A stretch of 64,000 bases of DNA from Gellertiella hungarica (GCF_014197145.1 NZ_JACIEZ010000003.1:186001-250000); one strand, 5' to 3'. Positions 35,695 to 43,849 are shown, numbered from the stretch's first letter. A program made the numbers and translations. The notes: a model not told the origin generated them from the letters alone.

Positions 35695-36857
35695 AGGGCC
35701 ATATCCGCGAACGATCTCCGGGCAAGTGGGCTATCGTCCTGGACGTGGGCGAGCCCGACCCAATTACCGGCAAGAAGAAGCGCAAGTGGCATTCCTTCGC
35801 CGGCACGAAGCGCCAGGCTCAGGCCGAGTGCGCACGCCTGATCACGGAGATTTCCTCAGGGGCATACGTTGAGCCGACCAAGCAGACCGTCGGGGAGTTC
35901 TTGAGGGAGTGGATGGCCTTTGTACGTCCGACTGTCACGCCGAAGACGCATCAACGGTATGCTGAGATCTGCGAGAAGAACCTGGGGCCGCTGATCGGTG
36001 ATGTCGCGCTCGCCAAGCTGAAGACGGACAAGATTGATGCGGCCTTCGCAAAGGCGCTGACAGAGGGCCGCAGAAGGGCAGGGGGAGGCTTGGCGCCTCG
36101 GACCGTCCACCATATGCGCCGTGTGCTGATCAAGGCTCTCGGGCAGGCTGTGACATGGGACCGACTATCCAAGAACCCCGCGGCCGCCACCACGCCGCCG
36201 AAGGTCGAGCGGACAAAGATGCTGGCCTATGACGTCGCTCAGACCGCCGAGCTACTTGAGGCCTTCCGTCCTACGCGTATGTTCATGCCGGTGATGCTGG
36301 CGGTTATGTGCGGGATGAGGCGAGGGGAGATCCTGGCGCTCCGATGGAAAGACGTTGATTTCGCAAACGGCTCCATTTCGGTCAGGGAGAGCGCCGAGCA
36401 GGTCGGGACCGAAGTCCGTTACAAGGAGACCAAATCCGGCAAGACGCGCAACGTAGCCATGTCTGTGACCGTTCTGGAGGAACTCAAGCGGCACAGGCTC
36501 GCGCAGGCTGAGGAGCAACTGAGGATAGGGCTACGGCCTGACGAGGAGTCGTTCGTTGTGGCGCAAGCTGATGGCCGGCCGCTCAAGCCGGTATCGCTCA
36601 CCCATGAATGGACAAGGCTGCTCGCAAGGACGGGCCTTCCGCGGATCCGCTTCCATGACCTTCGCCACACCCACGCATCACAGATGCTTTCTGCTGGCGT
36701 CCATCCAAAGGTGGCGAGCGAGCGCCTGGGGCATTCAACGATCGGGATCACACTCGATCTTTACTCGCATGTGATGCCGGGAATGCAGGCAGATGCAGCG
36801 GCACAGGTTGACGCCGCGTTGCAAGCAGCTATAAGCGCAAGTCGGAAATCGAAATAG
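35691..36857 (+). CDS. int: Tyrosine integrase of element 1
   Basis: 388-residue phage-type tyrosine recombinase. It has an N-terminal arm-binding AP2-like region (MKGHIRERSPGKWAIVLDVGEPDPITGKKK), a SAM-like core-binding domain (TVGEFLREWMAFVRPTVTPKTH) and a catalytic domain with Arg in CGMRRGEILALRW, HxxR in FHDLRHTHASQ, His in LGHSTIGIT, and the nucleophile Tyr in LDLYSHVM. It lies 74 bp upstream of the complete tRNA-Ser, consistent with integration in that gene. Confidence 0.95.
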   Translation: MKGHIRERSPGKWAIVLDVGEPDPITGKKKRKWHSFAGTKRQAQAECARLITEISSGAYVEPTKQTVGEFLREWMAFVRPTVTPKTHQRYAEICEKNLGPLIGDVALAKLKTDKIDAAFAKALTEGRRRAGGGLAPRTVHHMRRVLIKALGQAVTWDRLSKNPAAATTPPKVERTKMLAYDVAQTAELLEAFRPTRMFMPVMLAVMCGMRRGEILALRWKDVDFANGSISVRESAEQVGTEVRYKETKSGKTRNVAMSVTVLEELKRHRLAQAEEQLRIGLRPDEESFVVAQADGRPLKPVSLTHEWTRLLARTGLPRIRFHDLRHTHASQMLSAGVHPKVASERLGHSTIGITLDLYSHVMPGMQADAAAQVDAALQAAISASRKSK

Positions 36858-36875
36858 TTGCAAAGTGCGTAGCAA
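36856..36875 (+). repeat. Candidate integrase arm site, right copy
   Basis: AGTTGCAAAGTGCGTAGCAA, matching 18 of 20 positions with the left copy at 21425. It overlaps the last codon of the integrase gene. Confidence 0.55.
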
Positions 36876-36930
36876 ACCACGGCTCGCACTTTAGATCCTG
36901 AAGCTGATAAGCTTTTGCGATCAACGGCTT

Positions 36931-37020
36931 GGAAGAGTGTCCGAGTGGTTTAAGGAACCGGTCTTGAAAACCGGCGTGCGGGAAACCGTACCGTGGGTTC
37001 GAATCCCACCTCTTCCGCCA
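36931..37020 (+). tRNA. tRNA-Ser(UGA), complete
   Basis: 90-nt class II tRNA including encoded CCA. Acceptor arms GGAAGAG/CTCTTCC, anticodon stem CCGGT/ACCGG with loop CTTGAAA (anticodon TGA, read as UGA), a variable arm (CGTGCGGGAAACCGTACC) and T loop GGTTCGAATCC all form. Its first 39 nt also occur at 21266 and its last 64 nt at 45603, so it stands at the junction of two tandemly integrated elements and is probably a hybrid rebuilt by both. Confidence 0.97.
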
Positions 37021-37635
37021 CAACTGTATGATTGCGTTTAGCAAATTCTGTTGACGAGTTTTTCGAAAAACCCAGCGCTCCCGCAACATTGTCAACATTT
37101 TCTGCAACAATGCTGCAACTGTTTTTCTGTTGCAGCGAGAGTTGATTCCTGTCGCAGGCGCCCGGATGGCCAGAGAATGCCTTGCCGGGGGCGGTCGGTC
37201 CCGATTCCCCGCCGTCAGCGGCGGCGCTATGCTGACGGCTCCGATGCGCTCTTCCTTTACCCCGGCAGGGGTTCCCCTCAGCTTCCCCACGACGAATCTC
37301 CCTCGCTTCGGATCGAGCCGCTTGTCTCGATCCGATCGCCTACGGCGACCGCTCCTCCCGATTAGTCGCGTGGCCCCGCGCTTCGGTGACTGTCCCATGG
37401 GCCGCTCAGAAACGGCCTTCGGCCTGCGGCATCCCCCTGGGAGGGGCATGCCTCTTCCGAGCATGGCGACCCATGCGACAGTCAACCCCTGCCTGGTCGG
37501 TGTGCCATCCTGACTCACCGTTAACACCATCGACGTCACCTTTCCGGAAACCCTTAATCCCTTCCGGTACCCCTGGGTTCAGCTCTCAAAATCTGCTATA
37601 AATTCCTTGTTATCAATGGCTTAGGAGATTTCGGG
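37021..37635. other. 615-bp left end of element 2 without convincing gene
   Basis: No frame here has gene-like composition or a ribosome site. The first 130 bp include a GTTTTTCGAAAAAC palindrome and several GCAACA/TGTTGC repeats, likely recombination-protein sites. The part around 37380-37500 has dense short inverted repeats (for example GGCCTTCGGCC). Origin of replication for the rolling-circle Rep or an oriT for the relaxase may be here, but I cannot place a nick site. Confidence 0.4.
37103..37119 (+). repeat. Candidate integrase arm site of element 2, left copy
   Basis: TGCAACAATGCTGCAAC, identical over 17 bp to 45540-45556 at the other end of the element. It lies about 130 bp from the left core. 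Confidence 0.6.
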
Positions 37636-37872
37636 ATGAAGACGACGACGACAACAATCAGAGGACTCGCGATTGACGTGCTGGTCATCGAAACGACCCA
37701 TACCGACGCGCAGGGCACTCTGTTTTACCGCGCCGAAATCGTGATCCGGGAACGCAAGACGGGCGCGCAGCGCCTTGTCCGCCGGAGCCGCATCCCAAGT
37801 GCCGGGCAGACCATCGCCCACGACGTCCAGCAGCGCGGCCTCCGGGCATTGAGAACGATCGCTGCAACATGA
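37636..37872 (+). CDS. Small hypothetical protein of element 2
   Basis: 78 residues, basic, with TAGGAG ribosome site. Sequence MKTTTTTIRGLAIDVLVIET is followed by a beta-rich stretch (TLFYRAEIVIRERKTGAQRLV). No family is recognised. First of three co-directional small genes, each with a good ribosome site. Confidence 0.55.
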   Translation: MKTTTTTIRGLAIDVLVIETTHTDAQGTLFYRAEIVIRERKTGAQRLVRRSRIPSAGQTIAHDVQQRGLRALRTIAAT

Positions 37873-37894
37873 ACAACAACGGGAGGACACCGCC

Positions 37895-38185
37895 ATGAAC
37901 ACCATAGGCAGGCAGCTCGCAAGGTTCGAAGGTTGGGAACGCGACGACAGGATCGCAGAAGGAACGCGGAGCACCTGGACTAACTTCCTCATGATCGAGA
38001 ATGACGACATCGATATGCTTATCATCGGTGAGACGGACAGCGAGGGGCCCACGCATTTCAGCGTCACAGGCAGTCGCGGCAAGGATGCCGTGACATTTGC
38101 AGAAGGAACCGTATCCTCATGGAATGAAGCATGCCGCCGCGCCGAGACCGAGGCCCGCCGCGCCTTGATGCGGCCTGTTGAGTGA
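37895..38185 (+). CDS. Small acidic hypothetical protein of element 2
   Basis: 96 residues, acidic, beginning MNTIGRQLARFEGWERDDRI, with GGAGGA ribosome site. A possible alternating beta region (FLMIENDDIDMLIIGETD) precedes a helical C-terminus. No recognised family. Lies 22 bp after the preceding gene. Confidence 0.55.
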   Translation: MNTIGRQLARFEGWERDDRIAEGTRSTWTNFLMIENDDIDMLIIGETDSEGPTHFSVTGSRGKDAVTFAEGTVSSWNEACRRAETEARRALMRPVE

Positions 38186-38196
38186 AAGGAATAGAA

Positions 38197-38451
38197 ATGC
38201 TCAAGTTCGACGACCCGCAGTTCCTCGCTCAGCTCCAAAAGCTGAGCGAGGAACTGAAAACCGAACAGGTAAAAGCGCTTGATAGCAAGCGGTACGCCGA
38301 CCTCGCGAGGTTCACAGGCATCGAGCAAGGGCTGATACTCGCGATCAACATAGCGAGACAGGAAAGTGTGCGAGTACCGCGAGTATCAGACCTTCCGCTT
38401 CTGGGAGCAGTGATAGCAACGCTATACGACGACGATGCGCTCGCGGAATAG
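38197..38451 (+). CDS. Small hypothetical protein containing a long DNA palindrome
   Basis: 84 residues starting MLKFDDPQFLAQLQKLSEEL with AAAGGA ribosome site 6-10 bases upstream; GTG at 38182 is an alternative. The first half is a predicted charged helix, encoded by a perfect 17-bp inverted repeat (38218-38256). A middle hydrophobic segment (GLILAINIARQESV) follows. Function unknown. Confidence 0.5.
   Translation: MLKFDDPQFLAQLQKLSEELKTEQVKALDSKRYADLARFTGIEQGLILAINIARQESVRVPRVSDLPLLGAVIATLYDDDALAE
38218..38256. repeat. Perfect 17-bp inverted repeat with 5-nt loop
   Basis: CAGTTCCTCGCTCAGCT, a CCAAA loop, then the exact complement AGCTGAGCGAGGAACTG. It is in frame inside a small gene. There is no following T tract in either direction, so it is not a simple terminator. 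Candidates are a Rep or relaxase recognition hairpin, or an mRNA regulatory structure. Confidence 0.85.
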
Positions 38452-38560
38452 AAAAGGATTCGATCGATCGTGACAACGCGTCACGGGCAGCTTGAGGCAG
38501 TCCGATTCGGTCAAGGAAGGCAACAAGGCTGGGGCCGCCAAGGTTGGTGTTGTCGTTCAT
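38345..38560 (-). CDS. Possible small protein coupled to the 38557 gene
   Basis: 71 residues (MNDNTNLGGPSLVAFLDRIG...) whose ATG overlaps the stop of the minus-strand gene upstream (ATGA), suggesting coupling. Its 3' half overlaps the plus-strand small gene by about 107 bp, so only one of the two may be real in that part. No family recognised. Confidence 0.3.
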   Translation of the reverse strand: MNDNTNLGGPSLVAFLDRIGLPQAARDALSRSIESFSIPRAHRRRIALLSLLPEAEGLILAVLAHFPVSLC

Positions 38561-39180
38561 GGCTTCAGTCCTGGTCCTGAAACTGGATCGCCGGGACTAT
38601 CCGGCTCCGGATCGGGTTTCGGCTCTGCTGGCTTCGGCTGCGCAGCCTCCCACTTCTTCGCTTCCACCAGCGCGGCCGCGGAGATTTCGGCGTCGGTCGC
38701 CCCGTGTTGTCCCAGCAACCGGAGAGCACGCCAGTCTTCCAGCAGGATTCTGGTACGCAGCCATGGGACTGCGGCCACCGGCACGCGGTACTCGATCATC
38801 TCGCGGGCCTTTCGTCCGGCAGCACCTGGACGGCGCAAGTCTTTGACCATGCGCGACCATGTCGGCGCGGCCCGGCTGCTCGGCGGGTAGTACGTGAGAT
38901 CGATGCCCCGCTCGCGGGCGTCGGCAGCCGGGCCGCAACTCTCATCCACAGGCGCGGGAGCCGACGGCCCCGGTGCGCGCTGCGGACGCGGAGAACGGGC
39001 GGACAGCGACGGTAGCGGCGGCAGAACAGCGAGCCCGGCGGACAGCAGCGCCAGGAGCTGCAGCAGGATCTTTCCCGCCGGGTCACCCCGACGTCGCTGC
39101 CGCTGCCGCTCTGCAAGGTCGCGGCGCATCCGGTCCGCGCATGTCCGGTGCCGCTTTTTCCGCTGCTGCATGATCATCAT
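38557..39180 (-). CDS. Hypothetical membrane-anchored protein of element 2
   Basis: About 207 residues starting MMIMQQRKKRHRTCADRMRR. A strongly basic N-terminus precedes one hydrophobic segment (ILLQLLALLSAGLAVLPPLP), a Pro/Ala linker, a central region (YYPPSSRAAPTWSRMVKDLR) and a Pro-rich acidic tail. Located directly after the relaxase gene on the same strand, it might be a mobilization accessory protein. No family is recognised; start may also be 39177 or 39171. Confidence 0.5.
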   Translation of the reverse strand: MMIMQQRKKRHRTCADRMRRDLAERQRQRRRGDPAGKILLQLLALLSAGLAVLPPLPSLSARSPRPQRAPGPSAPAPVDESCGPAADARERGIDLTYYPPSSRAAPTWSRMVKDLRRPGAAGRKAREMIEYRVPVAAVPWLRTRILLEDWRALRLLGQHGATDAEISAAALVEAKKWEAAQPKPAEPKPDPEPDSPGDPVSGPGLKP

Positions 39181-39338
39181 CCTCCTAACCCACGCATCCT
39201 CGACAGGATGCGCGTCGGCGGACTCGGAGGCAAATCGGGGGGTATCTCTACCCACCCCGACCTCGCCGACGCGCTGTACGGGCGTCTAATGCGTCCCCAT
39301 TTTTTGAAAAGCGATGCCGGGCGCCCAAAACGGGCGTC

Positions 39339-40616
39339 TCATCGCCGACGAGGCGCGGCCGGCGCGGCGTCGAGGCCCTCGTCATCGGGCCGGAGTGCAG
39401 CCAGCTCCTGCCGCGCAGCGGCAAGGTCTCGGGCGACATCCGTTACGGTCGCCCGCAGGTTTCGCGCCAGCTCGTCAGCCTGCCGACGGGCAGCGTCGGC
39501 GGCACTGGCCCTCTCGGCAGCATCAGCGGCCGACCGCCGGATGACATCCATCTCGGCCGCTACGTCCCTGCGGATACGGTCCTGGACCGCCGATCGCCTG
39601 AGACCGTCCCACAGGCCTCGCACGATGCCCGGCAGCGTGCGAAGACGCGCCGCAGCCTCGCGGACGCGGATGCCCTCGGCGCGTACCCGTGCCATCATCG
39701 ACGCCGCCTTGCGTTGCTCGGCCACAGCCCTGTTCTGCGCCAGCAGTGCAGCTGAAGCGGCCTCTGAGGCGGCCTGCACCTTCCGGGCCGCTTCGGCCTG
39801 CGTTGCGGCGGCCTTAGAGGCGATCCGTGCTGCCTCGCCTTTGGTCGCCGTGATGTACATCTCGGCCTTTGCCTTCACCGCCGTCGCTCTATCCAGCGCG
39901 TCGCGCAGCGCCGTCGCCTGCACCTGTTCGGCCTGCCACTCCGCCCGCGAGAGACGTCGCCGCGCCGGGCCTAGACGGGTGAGCCCACAGGGGATACCCA
40001 CGGTGCGGTGATAGGAGTCCTGCCAGTCGCGCATCGCGGTTTTATACGCCGCATCGCCGCGCTTGTTCACAGCCCTCGAATCCTCTCCGGCAGCGGGACC
40101 GGCCGCCATGATATCGGCCTTGGCCACCTGTCCCGGATGCAGGCCATTAGCCCGCATGGCCGGATCGTCCGGCAGGATATAGGCGTGGAGATGAAAATGG
40201 GATTCGTCTTCATGCCGGATGACCGACACGAGCTGGTCTCCGTACGTGTCGCGCAGCCACGCGACCGTTCGCCCCTCCCACTGCTCGGCTGCGCGACGCT
40301 TGGTCGGTTCGGCGCGCACCTCGTCCATCGTCAGAGGGTGCGACGCAACTACGGTCATCAGGGTGTGCTGCGTCCTCTGGATTCGCCGAAACTTGCCCCC
40401 CTTAGGCATCGTCATGGCAGCATCGGCACGGTCATCGTGCAGCCGCTCGACTTGGTCGGGCGAAATGCCATAGACGACAACGGGTGGAGCGGGCGTCGGC
40501 ACGTGGATGGACGCCGCAGGATCGCGGCGAGCTTCGGCCAGCACGTAAGAAACCGATCGCCCCTTGCCACCGCCTTTACGCGAAAAACACTCCATATGAA
40601 TGAACTGATATGCCAC
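39339..40616 (-). CDS. MobV/Pre-like relaxase
   Basis: About 425 residues from a GTG start (VAYQFIHMECFSRKGGGKGR). The metal-binding motif IRHEDESHFHLHAYILPDD matches the HxDExxPHxH motif III of MobV/Pre plasmid recombination relaxases. The C-terminal ~230 residues form a long alanine/arginine-rich coiled coil, as is common for this family. It would nick an oriT on the excised element and initiate mobilization with a helper system. An extra ~21 upstream residues are possible if the frame starts at 40679. Confidence 0.75.
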   Translation of the reverse strand: MAYQFIHMECFSRKGGGKGRSVSYVLAEARRDPAASIHVPTPAPPVVVYGISPDQVERLHDDRADAAMTMPKGGKFRRIQRTQHTLMTVVASHPLTMDEVRAEPTKRRAAEQWEGRTVAWLRDTYGDQLVSVIRHEDESHFHLHAYILPDDPAMRANGLHPGQVAKADIMAAGPAAGEDSRAVNKRGDAAYKTAMRDWQDSYHRTVGIPCGLTRLGPARRRLSRAEWQAEQVQATALRDALDRATAVKAKAEMYITATKGEAARIASKAAATQAEAARKVQAASEAASAALLAQNRAVAEQRKAASMMARVRAEGIRVREAAARLRTLPGIVRGLWDGLRRSAVQDRIRRDVAAEMDVIRRSAADAAERASAADAARRQADELARNLRATVTDVARDLAAARQELAALRPDDEGLDAAPAAPRRR

Positions 40617-40710
40617 GAAAACGCTCCCGGCTCGCGTCAGAGCAGAAATCGTCAGCGCCGGCGCAGCGAGAAACAACACATTAGAGACCGACTAATGTCT
40701 TTCCCTGCGG

Positions 40711-42405
40711 TCAAGACGTCGGCGCTCGCGCGCGCCTGGCAGGGGCCTTGTCGCCGTCCGGGAGGACGACGAGGCAACCGTGCGGTTTCCGTTGTCGACG
40801 ATCGGCTTCCCGGACGGCCCGCATTTTCGCCTCCCGGATGGCCTGCTCGGCTGTCTCGAATGGAATCCGATCGTCAGCGCGCTTGCAGTCCAGCCGGACG
40901 ACCGTGGCTCCGCAGAACACCTCTTCCACGATGCTCCGCAGCGTGTCCTCCTCATAGACCCTTCGGGCGACTACGGTGTCCGCATCGCGCTCGGTCGCAT
41001 CGACGGCATCGGCAAAGCCCTCGGCTCCGCCGTACTCGACGCGGCTCAAGAACGTAGCGGCGAGGCCGAACCGCATCCAGCGCCGCCAGATGGGGGCCCC
41101 CACACGGCCGACGATGTCGTCGCGCTCGTGGAGTTCCTGTTCGCCTTCCTTACTCTCCGAAGCCGGGATGTCCAGCTTCGTCCCCAGAGCGGCTGACACG
41201 ACGCAAGTTCTTGTGCCGGGCATCACGTCCACGTATTCGCGCCACCTCTGCATCATGAAGGCATCACCATCGATGGCAGCCGCCGCGACGTCCCACGGGG
41301 TCATAGACGAAGCGGCCTTCGTCACGTCCTTATGACCGCCGGAGACTTCCCACGCCATGCTCCCCTTGGCCGTATACCCGCTCGCATCTTCCCAGTCGTC
41401 AGCGACACGGACCCGGCAACCATGGCGATCGGAGACCTTGCCGCCCCTCGCACGAATCTGGTCCTTGTAGCTCGCAGCGAGCCATCGGGCGGCCTTCTCT
41501 GCCCGTTCGCGGACGAGGACTTCGAGCAGGGCCGCATCCTCGCCCGCATGGGCCTTTTCTTCGTCTGTCGGGCCGTCCACCGGAATGCAGAGGTGCTGGT
41601 GATAGTGCCAGCCGTTGACGCGGCTGTAGGTGACTTCCTGTCCGACGACGACGCCCAGGATTCCATATACATCCTGCGCATTGATCCATGCCCGGCCTTT
41701 CCGGGCATTGCTGGATGCGTTCTGGATGAGCTTCTTCACATCGGCCAGAGACATACCCTTCGAATGGGAAGCCGTCAGGACCAGCAGGCCGACTTGTCCT
41801 CCCCTCCCGAAGGTCGCCTTGGCGACATCTTTGACCTTCTCTGCCCGTGCCAGCGCCTTCCACACAGCGCAGACCGGACACAGCCACGGCGACCCGCAGC
41901 GGTATACTCCGGAGACCCCCGCCCTGAATTCTCCGGTCGTCTCATCGCAACGGAGGTGGACATTGACCAACGCAGCGTCATAGCCGGGGCGGCCGCAGCC
42001 GCAGACGGCAGGTCCACGCTCGGCAGGATCAGCCGGGCGGCAGAGCTTCTGGATACCTCCTAGAAGCGACCACCTTTTGACTGAAGAAGAGCCCTCCGGG
42101 CGGGGGAGAGAAGGTCCTACGGCCCCACTACGTGGAACCGTAGCTCCTCCACTCCCGAGGACCGGAGCTCCGCCCGGTCTCTGCGCAGTCAGACCGCCTT
42201 GCCCAACAGTGTCGCCGGCAGGACGTGGGAGGCTTGCGTGGATGGAATCGAGGAGGCCCGCGAATGCTCCGGAAGATGCGCCGGGCAGAGAAGCGAAGGA
42301 TAAGGTACTCGGCGCGGAAGCCTTGGCATCCGGCAAAATTTGTTGACGCTGTAGGGTAGGAAATTCTGTTGTCAGGGCTGGGCTATGTCCCAGCCCCCGG
42401 CTCAA
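40711..42405 (-). CDS. rep: Rolling-circle replication initiator (Rep_1/HUH type)
   Basis: Up to 564 residues; the first ~120 are low-complexity and the true start is unclear (a TTG at 42405 is the formal start, AGGAGG near 42065 suggests a shorter form). The core has zinc-type Cys pairs (CGSPWLCPVCAVW), motif LLVLTASHSKGMSL, and the HUH motif in VNGWHYHQHLCIPVD typical of pC194/pUB110-like Reps. A candidate catalytic Tyr lies in DASGYTAKGSMAWEV. It makes a nick at a double-strand origin and drives replication of the circular form. Confidence 0.75.
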   Translation of the reverse strand: MSRGLGHSPALTTEFPTLQRQQILPDAKASAPSTLSFASLPGASSGAFAGLLDSIHASLPRPAGDTVGQGGLTAQRPGGAPVLGSGGATVPRSGAVGPSLPRPEGSSSVKRWSLLGGIQKLCRPADPAERGPAVCGCGRPGYDAALVNVHLRCDETTGEFRAGVSGVYRCGSPWLCPVCAVWKALARAEKVKDVAKATFGRGGQVGLLVLTASHSKGMSLADVKKLIQNASSNARKGRAWINAQDVYGILGVVVGQEVTYSRVNGWHYHQHLCIPVDGPTDEEKAHAGEDAALLEVLVRERAEKAARWLAASYKDQIRARGGKVSDRHGCRVRVADDWEDASGYTAKGSMAWEVSGGHKDVTKAASSMTPWDVAAAAIDGDAFMMQRWREYVDVMPGTRTCVVSAALGTKLDIPASESKEGEQELHERDDIVGRVGAPIWRRWMRFGLAATFLSRVEYGGAEGFADAVDATERDADTVVARRVYEEDTLRSIVEEVFCGATVVRLDCKRADDRIPFETAEQAIREAKMRAVREADRRQRKPHGCLVVLPDGDKAPARRARAPTS

Positions 42406-42545
42406 CTACCCATGCAAAGGGTATTTACAATCTCGCGGCCGTTGTTCACAATCATCGAACAGTTCCTTGATAAGACCGCCGGAGGGTTCCAGCCCTATGA
42501 TGGCGGTCTTTTCATGGTTGCTGTCGGCGGCACATTAAACAAGGA

Positions 42546-43565
42546 TTATTCGGCAGCTTCCCCAAACTTCAGGTTTGTCTGCGTCCAATAGTCCGTGACA
42601 TCGACCGGGGCACCAGATTCAATCTTGAGGAACGCGTCCCGTAGCCGATCCGGGTCTGTCTCTTTGGGCAGGAAACGAAAGGCACTGGCTGCCACATAAT
42701 CGAGACGCTCTTCAAAACTCAGCCAGCGACGACCCTCAGCCTCCGCCACTTGCCCGGTGGTGTTCGATCCCGCAAATATGTCCAAGACCACATCTCCGGG
42801 ATCAGTAAGAAACCTTATGAAAAACTCCGGGAGCTTCGCCGGAAAACGAGCTGGATGTCGCGCCGTATCGACTAGCTTGCATCCCGCGACATATGTCCCA
42901 TTGGATTCTGTGTTCGATATCTGAAGGAGATTTGAGGGTATCGCTCCGCCATTGTCCTTTGCAAACCCTGTACTGATTCCATGACCCGAAGGACGGGTTC
43001 CAGGTTTGTAAAACTTCGACGGATCCTCCATGAGCTTCAGCATCCTGTCCGAATAAGGGACAAGGACCTTGGAGACGTCAGCTTTCGGCCACTCGGTTTT
43101 AGAGAACCACCACAGATTATTGACCGAGTCCTTTGCGCGAATCTTTCGCTTGTTCACCCACTCAATGGGCGATGGCAGCTTTGCAGGATTGTACCAGTAA
43201 AAGTCCTCTGCGAGGAAAAAGCCGATTTCGTCACAGAACCGGATGGGCAGTCTGAGGTGATATAGGCTCCGCGACGGGGTGCCCTTCTGGTATGCGCCGC
43301 CGACATCCATCACCATGCTGCCCGTGGGTTTCAGCTTGGCGTAGACCAGCTTGGCGAAGTCCATCAGCCAATCAAGATATTCTGCCTGATCCTTGTTCCC
43401 GTAGGCCTTCTGACGTTGCAGCGCGAAAGGAGGGGAAGTCATCACGAGATCAATGCTGTTGTCCGGGAGCTGCTTGAGCAACTCTCGCGAGTCCCCGCAA
43501 TAGGCCGCTCCGAGGGGGGTTCTATATGCGACGGGCATTTCCAGCATCTGTAGGGGCTCTCTCAT
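42546..43565 (-). CDS. PvuII-like DNA cytosine-N4 methyltransferase
   Basis: 339 residues from ATG 43565 (earlier ATGs at 43580 and 43595 lie inside the C-box). The catalytic motif IV LVMTSPPFALQRQKAYGN precedes the SAM motif DIFAGSNTTGQVAE, the beta-class order of amino-methyltransferases; TSPPF signals N4-cytosine. Long stretches such as EDFYWYNPAKLPSPIEWVN and RHPARFPAKLPEFFIRFL closely match what I recall of M.PvuII, implying recognition of CAGCTG. It protects against the endonuclease on the opposite strand. Confidence 0.9.
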   Translation of the reverse strand: MREPLQMLEMPVAYRTPLGAAYCGDSRELLKQLPDNSIDLVMTSPPFALQRQKAYGNKDQAEYLDWLMDFAKLVYAKLKPTGSMVMDVGGAYQKGTPSRSLYHLRLPIRFCDEIGFFLAEDFYWYNPAKLPSPIEWVNKRKIRAKDSVNNLWWFSKTEWPKADVSKVLVPYSDRMLKLMEDPSKFYKPGTRPSGHGISTGFAKDNGGAIPSNLLQISNTESNGTYVAGCKLVDTARHPARFPAKLPEFFIRFLTDPGDVVLDIFAGSNTTGQVAEAEGRRWLSFEERLDYVAASAFRFLPKETDPDRLRDAFLKIESGAPVDVTDYWTQTNLKFGEAAE

Positions 43566-43574
43566 TCGGTTCAC

Positions 43575-43598
43575 ACTCATAGTGTGTAGACTCATAGT
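43575..43598 (+). promoter_or_regulatory. C-box operator of the restriction-modification system
   Basis: Two 9-bp ACTCATAGT repeats at 43575-43583 and 43590-43598, spaced by GTGTAG, match the C-box architecture of controller proteins in PvuII-type systems. The box lies 24 bp upstream of the controller gene start and overlaps the 5' end of the divergent methyltransferase gene. It would give autoregulated, delayed expression of the controller and endonuclease. Confidence 0.88.
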
Positions 43599-43621
43599 AG
43601 TCAGCGGTCAATCTCGGTGCC

Positions 43622-43849
43622 GTGAACGACTCAAACACCATAACAGCCAGAGTGACGCTTGCAACGAACCTCAAGCGTCTTCGACAGGAACTTGGACTCA
43701 GCCAGGAAAAGGTGGCTGAGCTCGCGGGGATTCATCGCAACTATCTCGGAGGTATCGAGCGGTGCGAGCGGAACGTCGGACTAGATAACCTGGAAAAGAT
43801 CGCTGGGGCTCTTGGTGTCTCTCCTGCGGACTTGTTGAAGGATATCTAA
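43622..43849 (+). CDS. Restriction-modification controller protein (C protein)
   Basis: 75-residue XRE-type HTH protein with GTG start. The helix-turn-helix LSQEKVAELAGIHRNYLGGIERCERN and C-terminal LEKIAGALGVSPADLLKDI match C proteins of type II systems. It binds the C-box 24 bp upstream and activates its own and the endonuclease's transcription after a delay. TAATG overlap with the endonuclease gene indicates coupled translation. Confidence 0.9.
   Translation: MNDSNTITARVTLATNLKRLRQELGLSQEKVAELAGIHRNYLGGIERCERNVGLDNLEKIAGALGVSPADLLKDI

Larger units (their letters stand above)
21305..36956. mobile_element. Element 1: capsid-forming phage-satellite-like element or remnant prophage
   Basis: About 15.7 kb between the tRNA-Ser 5' half and the complete tRNA-Ser. 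At the right end are a plus-strand integrase and RHH gene; on the minus strand run AlpA-like HTH genes, a DUF1376-type replication protein, then portal, protease, major capsid, connector, closure, HNH, TerS and TerL, a zinc-ribbon protein, a broken tape-measure gene and a polysaccharide-lyase-like protein. No lysis genes, CI-type repressor, major tail protein or baseplate are present. Head-before-terminase order and lack of a tail match capsid-forming PICIs; the tape-measure remnant alternatively suggests a decayed prophage. Confidence 0.85.

Noticed and set aside
21305-36956. Complete functional prophage
   Set aside because: No tail tube, baseplate, holin, endolysin or CI repressor; head and packaging only.
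37130-37513. 127-residue plus-strand frame at the left end of element 2
   Set aside because: No ribosome site, biased low-complexity composition, no recognised domain; more likely non-coding att/origin DNA.
36829-37539. Minus-strand frame spanning the complete tRNA-Ser
   Set aside because: It reads through a tRNA gene and an att junction; no family features.
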